A DNA stretch of 64,000 nt from positions 1-64,000 of the forward strand of contig JALHMO010000002.1 of assembly GCA_022844015.1 (NCBI GenBank). Reading direction: 5' to 3'. The notes under the pieces were generated by a model, which saw only the letters and a program-made list of their open reading frames with translations, had not been told where the DNA came from and ran no database searches. Below, piece by piece: positions 57,158-64,000 of this stretch (position 1 is its first letter; every line of letters begins with the position of its first letter). Source of the stretch: Reyranella sp. (GTDB lineage: Bacteria > Pseudomonadota > Alphaproteobacteria > Reyranellales > Reyranellaceae). The translations under genes and the position numbers were made by a program.

Positions 57158-59862
57158 GACGCCCTGGCCAGCGTCGCGAACAGGCGATCCGGCGTGAACG
57201 GCAGATGCGCGAAGCGTACGCCCGTGGCGTTGGCCAGCGCGTTGGAGACCGCCGGCGCCACCGGGTTGATGCCGCATTCGCCCTGGGACTTGGCGCCGAG
57301 CGGGCCGATCGCGTCGACCGTGTCGGCGAAGAAGATGTCGGTGTGCGGCGTGTCGGCGAAGGTCGGCACGCGGCAGTTGCGCAGCTGCGGGTTCACCATG
57401 TGGCCCTCGTCGTGGACCATCTTCTCGATCAGCGCCCAGCCGTAGCCCATGGCGACCGCGCCATCGAGCTGGCCACGGCACTGCATGGGGTTGATCGGCC
57501 TGCCGATGTCGGCGGCATGCACGCTGTGCAGGATGCGGATCTCGCCGGTGACGCGATGCACCGCGAGCCGCACCCCCTGCACGTTGAAGGCGATGGTGCG
57601 CGGCGACAGGTAGGCCCTGCGGCCGACCGCGAAGCGATGGTTGACCTTGGCGCCTTCGGCGTGGAGCTCGGCGAGCTTGATGCGCCGGTTGCCGCAGATC
57701 ACCGCGTCGTTGTCGAGGCGGCACTGATCGAGCGGCGTCTTGGTGAAGCGCGCGGCGAAGTCGAGGATGTCGGCCTTCATTGCCTCGGCGGTCGCCAGCA
57801 CCGCCTTGCCGGCGACCACCGTGCCGGTGCTGGCGAAGGTGCCGGTGTCGTAGGGCGTGCGGTCGGTGTCGGCGTTGATGATGTCGATGTCGGCGGCACG
57901 CACGCCGACCACGGCAGCCGCCATCTGCTTGTGCGCCGTGGTGATGCCGTTGCCCATCTCCGACGAGCCGCAGGCGAGATGGTAGGTGCCGTCGGGCAGC
58001 AGCTTCATCTCCGCCCCCGAGCGATGCTCGGTCGGCGGGCCGCATTCGAGCATGGCCAGCGCCGCGCCCGTGCCTTCGAGCCAGTCGTCACCCTCGGGCT
58101 TGGCGACGCCGTTGCCCTTCTTCAGCTCGCGCTCGACGATCTCGAGACATTCGTCGATGCCGTGGCTGCCGAAGCTCGCGTCGCTCGGCTCCATCCAGAT
58201 CGATTCGACATTGTCGCCCGGGCGCACGACGTTCCGGCGTCGGATCTCGAACGGATCGATGCCCAGCACCCCGGCGAGCTCGTCCATGGCGCATTCCATG
58301 GCGAAGGTGGTCTGCGAGGCGCCGTATCCGCGGAAGCCGCCGCCCGGGATCATGTTGGTGTAGACGACGCGTCCGATGCCCTTCTTGTTGACGCAGCGAT
58401 AGGCCGCGAACGGGCTCGCCATGGCGGCGGCCAGGGTCTCGCTGGCGTGATTGCCGTAGGCGCCGGTGTTGGAGACCACGTGGACGTCGAGCGCGGTCAG
58501 GGTGCCGTCCTTCTTGGCCCCGATCTTGACCCTGGTCGTCATCTGGTGCCGCGTCGTGGCGCCGATAAACTCGTCCTCGCGGGTCCACTCCCATTTCACC
58601 GGCCGCCCGTCGAGCTTCATGGTGGCGAACAGCGGCAGGTCCTCCGACACCATCTCCTGCTTGCCGCCGAAGCCGCCGCCGACGCGCTCGGTGAAGACAT
58701 GGATCTGGGAAGCCGGGATGCCCATCAGATAGGCGAGCTTGGTGCGCGCCGCGAACGGGCCCTGCGAGCTGGTGCGCACGTGCCAGCGGCCATCCTTGCC
58801 GCGCCAGGCGATCGAACCGTGGGTCTCGAGATGCACGTGCTGGACGCGCGAGGTCGAGTAGGTGTTCTCGTGGATCACGTCGGCTTCCTGGAAGCCCCTC
58901 GCCACGTCGCCGATCTCGCCCTGCAGGGTGCAGAAGATGTTGCCGTTGTCGGTCACGACCTCGTGCTTCTCGTGCAGCAGGGGCGCGCCGGGCTCCATCG
59001 CGGCCACCGGATCGAACACCGCCGGCAGGATCTCGTAGTCGACGACCAGGGCGCGCACGCCCGCCTCGGCCGCCGCCTCGGTCTCGCCGATCACGGCGGC
59101 GAGGCGCTGGCCGACGAAGCGCGCCACGTTGTCCAGCATGTAGGTGTCGTCGGGATCGACGAGATGGTCCTCGTGCAGAGCCGTGCTGTAGAGCCGGCGC
59201 GGCACGTCCTCCCAGGTGTACACGGCGACGACGCCGGGGATCGCCAACGCCTTCGACTTGTCGATGCTCCCGAGGCGCGCGTGGGCATGCGGGGAGCGCA
59301 GCACCTTGAGGTGCAGCATGCCCTCCATCGCGATGTCCATCGTGTAGTGCGCCTTGCCGGTCAGGATTGCATCGGTGAACGGGTTGGGCAGGCTGGCGCC
59401 CAGCGCCTTGCCGGCGACGTCCTCCTCGATGTTGCTCTTGCCGTCGAGCGCATCGACGATCGAGCGATAGCCGGTGCAGCGGCAGATGTTGCCCTTGAGC
59501 GCGTGCAGCAAGTCGGCCTTGTGCGCCTCGTCGAAGGTCGCCGTGGTCATCATCATGCCGGCGGCGCAGTAGCCGCACTGGAAGGCCTGGGCATCGTGGA
59601 AAGCCTTCTGGATGGGATGCAGCGACCCGTTCGGAGCAAGGCCCTCGATGGTGGTGATCTTGTGGCCCTCGCCGCGGAACGCCGGCACCAGGCAGGAATG
59701 GAAGGGCTTGCCGTCCAGCCATACCGTGCAGGCACCGCAGTCGCCGGCGTCGCAGCCCTTCTTGACGCCGAACACCTCGAGATCGCGCAGGAAGGTGCGG
59801 AGGCACTGGCCTGGCCTGGGTTCGGCGGAATAGAGGCGACCGTTGACCTCGAACTTGCTCAT
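57154..59862 (-). CDS. Molybdenum hydroxylase: fused 2Fe-2S and molybdopterin subunits (xanthine dehydrogenase family)
   Basis: 902 residues. N-terminal about 155: plant-type 2Fe-2S (CDAGDCGACTVWLDGKPFHS) and a second cluster domain (FQCGYCAAGMMMT and NICRCTGYRSI). The rest binds the pyranopterin: GGGFGGKQE, GGGFRGYGASQ and QGECGINPVAP, with the Glu expected to be catalytic. Hydroxylates an aromatic heterocycle or aldehyde with water. The FAD subunit is a separate gene directly upstream, 4-bp overlap. Fusion of small and large subunits with a separate FAD gene is a less common arrangement. Substrate unknown. No signal peptide. Confidence 0.93.
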   Translation of the reverse strand: MSKFEVNGRLYSAEPRPGQCLRTFLRDLEVFGVKKGCDAGDCGACTVWLDGKPFHSCLVPAFRGEGHKITTIEGLAPNGSLHPIQKAFHDAQAFQCGYCAAGMMMTTATFDEAHKADLLHALKGNICRCTGYRSIVDALDGKSNIEEDVAGKALGASLPNPFTDAILTGKAHYTMDIAMEGMLHLKVLRSPHAHARLGSIDKSKALAIPGVVAVYTWEDVPRRLYSTALHEDHLVDPDDTYMLDNVARFVGQRLAAVIGETEAAAEAGVRALVVDYEILPAVFDPVAAMEPGAPLLHEKHEVVTDNGNIFCTLQGEIGDVARGFQEADVIHENTYSTSRVQHVHLETHGSIAWRGKDGRWHVRTSSQGPFAARTKLAYLMGIPASQIHVFTERVGGGFGGKQEMVSEDLPLFATMKLDGRPVKWEWTREDEFIGATTRHQMTTRVKIGAKKDGTLTALDVHVVSNTGAYGNHASETLAAAMASPFAAYRCVNKKGIGRVVYTNMIPGGGFRGYGASQTTFAMECAMDELAGVLGIDPFEIRRRNVVRPGDNVESIWMEPSDASFGSHGIDECLEIVERELKKGNGVAKPEGDDWLEGTGAALAMLECGPPTEHRSGAEMKLLPDGTYHLACGSSEMGNGITTAHKQMAAAVVGVRAADIDIINADTDRTPYDTGTFASTGTVVAGKAVLATAEAMKADILDFAARFTKTPLDQCRLDNDAVICGNRRIKLAELHAEGAKVNHRFAVGRRAYLSPRTIAFNVQGVRLAVHRVTGEIRILHSVHAADIGRPINPMQCRGQLDGAVAMGYGWALIEKMVHDEGHMVNPQLRNCRVPTFADTPHTDIFFADTVDAIGPLGAKSQGECGINPVAPAVSNALANATGVRFAHLPFTPDRLFATLARAS

Positions 59863-60671
59863 GACAGCTCTCCGCGAATCTGTTCGGCGAGATAGAAGGT
59901 GACGTGGCGCTTGTAGGGAGCCGAGCCGTGCACGTCGGCGAACCAGGCGTCGGGCGGCAGGCGCGCATCGATCGCCTGGCGCAGCTCGGCGGCGGTCGGC
60001 GTCGTGGCGAAGCGAAGGTGGACCGGCCGCGGCGTCGCCGCGCTGACGGTCAGCAGGAAATCCTCGCCGTTGTCGCCGACGGTGGCGATGATCAGGGCGG
60101 CCGAGCGGCCAAGATGGGTGAGCGACACCTGACGCATGGCGAAGCGCTTTCGGAGCGCCGAGGCCGGCAGCAGGATCGATCGCAGCAGCTCGCCCTTCTG
60201 CAGGACGTTGGTGTGCATGCCGGTGACGAAGTCGACGACCGGCACCTGGCGCGGCGGGCCGTTCTGCGGCCACAGGGTGCAGATGCCCTCGAGCGCGGCG
60301 GTCAGCGAGACCATGGCGCCGGCCGGCAGCGACATCACCACGTTGCCGCCGACGGTCGCGGCGTTCCAGATCTTGAACGACATCAGGAAGCAGTCGATGC
60401 ACTGGTCGAGCAGCGGCACCGCCTTCCACTCCGGCGGACCCTTGAAATCGTGCAGCTCGACGATCCTGCAGGTCGCCGCGATCTCCAGCCCGTGCGGCGT
60501 CACGGCGAGCGCGGGCCAGCCGAGCTGGTCGAGATCGACCAGCGTATCGACGCTGACCTGGGGCTCCGAGAACAGCCAGGTCCCGCCGCCCAGGAAGGCA
60601 TGGCCGTCGCGCCATTCGACCTGGTCGAAAGACTTCGGCCGCTTCACCTCGACGATCGTATTGAGATTCAT
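59859..60671 (-). CDS. FAD-binding subunit of molybdenum hydroxylase (CoxM-like)
   Basis: 270 residues. AFLGGGTWLFSE and ATVGGNVVMSLPAGA are the two FAD-contact loops of the CoxM/xanthine-dehydrogenase FAD domain, and the C-terminal part matches the CO_deh_flav_C region (LTHLGRSAALIIATVGD). Passes electrons from the 2Fe-2S centres to an acceptor. Coupled to the fused 2Fe-2S/molybdopterin gene by a 4-bp overlap. GGAGGG before the ATG. Confidence 0.9.
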   Translation of the reverse strand: MNLNTIVEVKRPKSFDQVEWRDGHAFLGGGTWLFSEPQVSVDTLVDLDQLGWPALAVTPHGLEIAATCRIVELHDFKGPPEWKAVPLLDQCIDCFLMSFKIWNAATVGGNVVMSLPAGAMVSLTAALEGICTLWPQNGPPRQVPVVDFVTGMHTNVLQKGELLRSILLPASALRKRFAMRQVSLTHLGRSAALIIATVGDNGEDFLLTVSAATPRPVHLRFATTPTAAELRQAIDARLPPDAWFADVHGSAPYKRHVTFYLAEQIRGELS

Positions 60672-60702
60672 GCCATCCCTCCTGCTTCCTGTTCATGTTC
60701 TC

Positions 60703-60757
60703 CCGGACCGCGGGCGCCTGCCCTTCGGCAAGCTCAGGGCAGGCGCCCGCGGTCCGG
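60703..60757. repeat. Long perfect inverted repeat
   Basis: Two perfect 22-bp arms, starting CCGGACCGCGGGCGCCTG, with an 11-nt loop (TCGGCAAGCTC), between the secreted-protein gene and the FAD subunit gene. CCTTCGGCAAGCTCAGGG is a dispersed-repeat core common in GC-rich genomes. It could attenuate transcription or protect RNA within the operon. Confidence 0.75.
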
Positions 60758-60783
60758 AAGACCCTAGATTCGCCGCATCCCCC

Positions 60784-61881
60784 TTATTTCAGGTCGTCGA
60801 GCGAGGTCGCGCCTGGGCCCGGCGTGATCAGGGCGGGCCACTGGTGCGAGCCGAACGGCACCGCCGGCGGCAGGAAGGCCTGCTTGCCGCGACGCTGCAT
60901 CTCCGAAACGATGGTCTTGCGCGCATCGCCACCCATCAGCTCGAAGTCCATCAGACGGTCGTTGTTGAAGAACAGGCCGCCCACCGCGCGGTCGGAGATG
61001 ATGCGGGTCAGCGACGTCAACATGTCCTGCGGCGTGGTGGTGAAGGAGATGGTCTCGATCAGCAGAAGCCGGTCGTTGATCGCCTCGGGCGGAAAATACT
61101 GCGCGAGTGTGCTGAACAGCACGTTGTTCTGGCGCGCCACGTAGATCGTGTTGGCCGCGGCATAGACCTTGTTCCAGTCGTCGCCCAGGCTCGCTTTCCA
61201 GCCGTCGAGCACCTCCATCCAGTGCTTGACCTGGGTCGAGGCCGCCCAGTTGATGATCAGCTTGATGGGCGGCGCCTGCTTCTTGCCGAACGCCTCGACC
61301 GCATCCATCGCGATCACGCCCTTTGCCAGGCAATCATCCATGAAGGCGACATTGTTGGACAGGATCTCGCGCACCGCGGGCTTCCAATCCTCCTGCATGG
61401 GCACGTCCTTCAGCCCGTCGAGCGCCGTCTTCATCTGCGTGCGATAGGCGAGCAGCGGCGCCATCCAGCTCTTGTCGGCGGCGTTGTTGACATAGGGCAG
61501 GACGACCTCGGAGATCGCCATGGTGCTGTGGCCGGTCGACTTCAGCACCTGGTAGACCATCGGCACCGACGGCGCCTCTTCCGGCGGCTTGCCGGGCCGG
61601 TACAGGATCATCCGCCCGCCGGCGCCCGAGAACAGCGCCAGGATCATGGGGTTTCTCGCCATGATGTTGGCCTGGAAGATCTTGGCGGCGGCGTCGTAGA
61701 GCGCAAACATCGAGACGTTGAGCTGCAGGACGTCGCGCGTGGCCACCGCCGCCGGCGTCGGCGGTGTCGTGCCGACAAGGCCGCTCAGGTAGCCCGGAAT
61801 GGTCCCCTGTGCCGACGCCGAGCCGGTGGCAAGGCCGGCTGCGAGCAAGCCCGCAGCCAGCTTCATTGAAAGTCTGTACAT
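60784..61881 (-). CDS. Exported protein of unknown function
   Basis: About 365 residues with a signal peptide (LSMKLAAGLLAAGLATGSASA, cleaved after AQ-type site). The mature part is helical (ATRDVLQLNVSMFALYDAAA, DDCLAKGVIAMDAVEAFGKK) without cysteines in pairs or known motifs. Probably periplasmic. Start is uncertain among GTG 61884, ATG 61881 and ATG 61866; GGAGGA favours the first two. It lies between the porin and the molybdenum hydroxylase genes, likely one transcript, so it may assist uptake or handling of that substrate (inference). Confidence 0.75.
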   Translation of the reverse strand: MYRLSMKLAAGLLAAGLATGSASAQGTIPGYLSGLVGTTPPTPAAVATRDVLQLNVSMFALYDAAAKIFQANIMARNPMILALFSGAGGRMILYRPGKPPEEAPSVPMVYQVLKSTGHSTMAISEVVLPYVNNAADKSWMAPLLAYRTQMKTALDGLKDVPMQEDWKPAVREILSNNVAFMDDCLAKGVIAMDAVEAFGKKQAPPIKLIINWAASTQVKHWMEVLDGWKASLGDDWNKVYAAANTIYVARQNNVLFSTLAQYFPPEAINDRLLLIETISFTTTPQDMLTSLTRIISDRAVGGLFFNNDRLMDFELMGGDARKTIVSEMQRRGKQAFLPPAVPFGSHQWPALITPGPGATSLDDLK

Positions 61882-61940
61882 CACTCCTCCATTTCCGGCC
61901 CGACAATGGGCCGATCAAGTATTGCGATCGTTCGCACGCT

Positions 61941-63323
61941 CTAGAAAAGCACAGTGAGTCGAAGTGTCGTCATGAAAGAGCCCGGCACCGTGGGCGACTC
62001 GCCCGGTGTCGGGATGTAGGTCACGGTCGGCTGCAGGAAGGTCGAGGCGAAGAGATGCGCCTGGTAGTACGCCTGAAGCATCAGCTCGCTCGGCCGCTGG
62101 AAGATGTTCTGGTTGAGGCGCGACAGGGCGAGGCCGATACCCATGGAATCTCGCGCGCGATCTCCGATCAGGCCGAACCCGGTGGCGCCCGCACCGTAAT
62201 ACTGGCTGATCGGCATCGTGCGCGAGTCGTTCGCGCCCAGCTGATAGAAGACCGAGATCGACGAGTTCCTCACCCCCGGATTGACACCATAGGCGACGCG
62301 CTGCGAGCCGAACAGGTAGAACCCTCCGGCGCCATTCTCGGTTATGCCGTGAAATGTCACCTGGCCGGTCTGCCGCCACAGGCCGATGCCGAGCTGGCCG
62401 GGATGCTTGCCCTCGCCCAGCAGCCAATTGACGCCGATCTCGCCGATATTGAAGAAGTAGCCGTTGAACATCGGCGGATAGATGCCGGTCTGGATGCCGC
62501 GATAGCGATTGCCGTCGTAGACCCCGAGATTGACGTAGAAGGACTTGGTCGGCGTGAAGTTGACAGTCACGCCGTTGGCCGGGTTGTAGTAGCCGAGCGC
62601 GGCGCCGATCATCGAGGCGTTGACGAAAATCGGCGAGTAGAGGAGGCCGCTCACCGCGGGGATGTTCTGCTCCTCGTCGACCAGCGTGACGGGACGCAGG
62701 ACGTTGCCGAAATCGTAGGTCGGCAGGCTGCGGCCGATCCGCATCTTCAGCACGTCCTCGATCATCTCCTGAAGGTACCAGGCTTCGAGGATCTCGGTGC
62801 GGTTGAAGGGCGGCAGGCCGACGATGCCGTTGTAGCCGGCGACGCTGCCGGCCTCCTCGTTGGTCTTCGTGCCGTTGAACTGGAGAAACTGGAAGCCGAA
62901 CGACGCGCCGCGCCAGCCGACCAGCTTCTGGGCGTCGACGCCGAGGCCGATGACCAGCGCGCTGTTGTTCGTCCAGCCGCCCGGCTGCACGCCGCCCGCC
63001 ACCACGACGTTGGTGTCGGCGAGCCACAGCCCGCCGAGCGTGACGCCCCATTCGTCCTTGAGGCCGAGTTGGCGACCGAGCCACCCGGTGCCGGTGATTC
63101 CGAAGTCCGTTGCCGCAGGGTTGCCGCTGACCGCCGCGACCCTCTCTGGCCGGCTCGCCTGAGTGGTCGCGTCCGGCGCCGGTTGGGCCCGGGACGCTTC
63201 GCCCGCGAGGGCGCACAACGCCACACCGAGTATCCCCAGCCGGCCCGATCGCCGGCCGCCACCACTCCCAAGGCGATGGCGGCCCATCCGACCCAGCATC
63301 GCGAACATCGCCCCAAATGCCAT
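61941..63323 (-). CDS. OprB-like carbohydrate-type porin
   Basis: About 460 residues from the Met at MAFGAMFAMLGRMGRHRLG; the N-terminus then has a hydrophobic export signal ending near EASRAQ. The mature part is beta-rich with alternating aromatic strands (WGVTLGGLWLADTNVVVAGG, FYVNLGVYDGNRYRGIQTGI, FYLFGSQRVAYG) and ends in Phe (LRLTVLF), the outer-membrane barrel signal. Resembles OprB-type porins that admit sugars or small aromatics. First of the leftward set that includes the molybdenum hydroxylase. The frame is open further upstream, but that part has no signal character. Confidence 0.82.
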   Translation of the reverse strand: MAFGAMFAMLGRMGRHRLGSGGGRRSGRLGILGVALCALAGEASRAQPAPDATTQASRPERVAAVSGNPAATDFGITGTGWLGRQLGLKDEWGVTLGGLWLADTNVVVAGGVQPGGWTNNSALVIGLGVDAQKLVGWRGASFGFQFLQFNGTKTNEEAGSVAGYNGIVGLPPFNRTEILEAWYLQEMIEDVLKMRIGRSLPTYDFGNVLRPVTLVDEEQNIPAVSGLLYSPIFVNASMIGAALGYYNPANGVTVNFTPTKSFYVNLGVYDGNRYRGIQTGIYPPMFNGYFFNIGEIGVNWLLGEGKHPGQLGIGLWRQTGQVTFHGITENGAGGFYLFGSQRVAYGVNPGVRNSSISVFYQLGANDSRTMPISQYYGAGATGFGLIGDRARDSMGIGLALSRLNQNIFQRPSELMLQAYYQAHLFASTFLQPTVTYIPTPGESPTVPGSFMTTLRLTVLF

Positions 63324-63670
63324 GCTTTGCCCCAAGACTCTGCACGACCCAACCCGCCTAGATGTACCTGCACCCGCAGCGCCTCCACGCATCAAGAAAC
63401 GATCAAGATCGCCAAGGCTCGCTCCTGCGCCGGTCCAGATCTGTCGCCCGACCGCATTGCGCTGGCTGTCGGCTGCTCGCGCGCCACGCTCTTTCGGCCG
63501 AAGGCCGGTTGCTCGTCCGGGCAAAGCGGCGTCCCGGGGCCGCGGATGTTGGTCGAACGGTAGTCAAAAGAAGCTGCATTTACAGCGCCTTGGCGTGCAG
63601 ACGGCCAGTCGCCAACTGGCTAGGATGCGCCTCCAGGAAAAACCGCCAGCTCGAGCGAAGCCCTCCCTGC
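63324..63670. other. Divergent intergenic region
   Basis: About 347 bp between the porin and the winged-helix gene. No gene and no clear palindrome. Probably carries both promoters. Confidence 0.5.
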
Positions 63671-64000
63671 ATGCCGGCCTACGCGTTCGGTCCTTTCGTC
63701 CTCGATCCCGCAGAACGCTTGCTGTCGCGCGACGGGCTGCGCGTCGCCGTTCCCGGCAAGGCCTGGCAGATCCTTCTGCTGCTGGTCGAGGCGCGTGGCC
63801 GGCTGGTAACGCACGAGGTTTTGCGCGCCCGGCTCTGGCCGGACACCGTTGTCGAGGAGCGCACCCTCACCGTCCATGTCTCGACCCTGCGCAAATCCCT
63901 GGGCACCGGACCTGACGGCGGCTATTTCGAGACGGTGGCGCGGGAGGGCTATCGGCTCGCCGTGCCGGTGCACGTCCTGCAGAAAGCCAGCCCGCCGATG
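63671..64000 (+). CDS. Winged-helix transcription regulator (partial, 3' end outside window)
   Basis: 110 residues present. FGPFVLDPAERLLSRDG followed by GKAWQILLLLVEARGRLVTH, TVHVSTLRKSLG and ETVAREGYRLAVPV is an OmpR-type winged helix, as in CadC-like or TolB/TPR regulators such as the one at 10048. The C-terminal sensor or TPR part is beyond the window. Divergent from the porin operon and a candidate for its regulator (inference). Confidence 0.85.
   Translation, partial: MPAYAFGPFVLDPAERLLSRDGLRVAVPGKAWQILLLLVEARGRLVTHEVLRARLWPDTVVEERTLTVHVSTLRKSLGTGPDGGYFETVAREGYRLAVPVHVLQKASPPM

Overview
The window looks like a piece of chromosome from a high-GC alphaproteobacterium. GC is clearly high throughout, codons are GC-ending, Shine-Dalgarno sites are of GGAGG type, and many adjacent genes are joined by 4-bp ATGA/GTGA overlaps. 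The mix of hydantoinase (HyuA/HyuB) pairs, PF04392-type substrate-binding proteins, CoxM-type molybdenum hydroxylase genes and GC-rich dispersed inverted repeats fits soil Rhodospirillales/Hyphomicrobiales such as Reyranella or Bradyrhizobium relatives. I cannot fix the genus. No rRNA, tRNA, CRISPR array, transposase or prophage gene was recognised.

Layout. 1-7.3 kb: hyuBA operon (hyuA cut by the window edge), a divergent MHS-family transporter, and a convergent, overlapping molybdopterin oxidoreductase. 7.3-8.5 kb: gene-free, repeat-rich. 8.5-19 kb: mixed accessory genes: beta-hydroxyacid dehydrogenase, cupin, winged-helix/TolB-like/TPR regulator, SnoaL-like secreted protein, Fic AMPylase, cyclase, a four-rhodanese protein, a higBA toxin-antitoxin pair with a palindromic operator, a lipoprotein and an FKBP isomerase. 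19-24 kb: a second hyuBA pair and an SDR dehydrogenase. 24-27 kb: a decay zone with a frameshifted PIN toxin beside an intact antitoxin, a truncated hutH copy butted against a truncated regulator, and two small proteins. 28-31.3 kb: hutHU (histidine to imidazolonepropionate). 31.4-40.8 kb: GNAT, a hutU fragment, VOC, a SWIM/SNF2 pair (SNF2 with a poly-glutamine tract), sarcosine-oxidase-like enzyme, rhodanese, MFS and an OmpA-like porin. 41-43.4 kb: small genes and broken genes (retropepsin-like with a frameshift; an Ivy-like 5' end joined to an alanine-racemase 3' part). 55-64 kb: substrate-binding protein, then an operon of OprB-like porin, unknown secreted protein, FAD subunit, fused 2Fe-2S/molybdopterin dehydrogenase and a two-ABM membrane protein, with a divergent winged-helix regulator cut by the window end.

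The most interesting part is 43.4-55.0 kb. Two divergent gene sets share a 367-bp gap. Rightward are a patatin-like phospholipase, a DRHyd-like/TRAFs-binding/SLOG-like protein, a TIR protein, and an nSTAND1 NTPase with a membrane anchor and C-terminal sensor-like domain. Leftward are a large unknown protein, a lipoprotein and a tandem SLATT-like membrane protein. These are the building blocks of nucleotide-centred bacterial conflict/immune systems, in a combination I do not recognise as a named system.

A second theme is gene wreckage: truncated copies of genes that also exist intact nearby (SDR, hutH, hutU), and several deletion or frameshift scars. Four families of long GC-rich inverted repeats are scattered between the genes.
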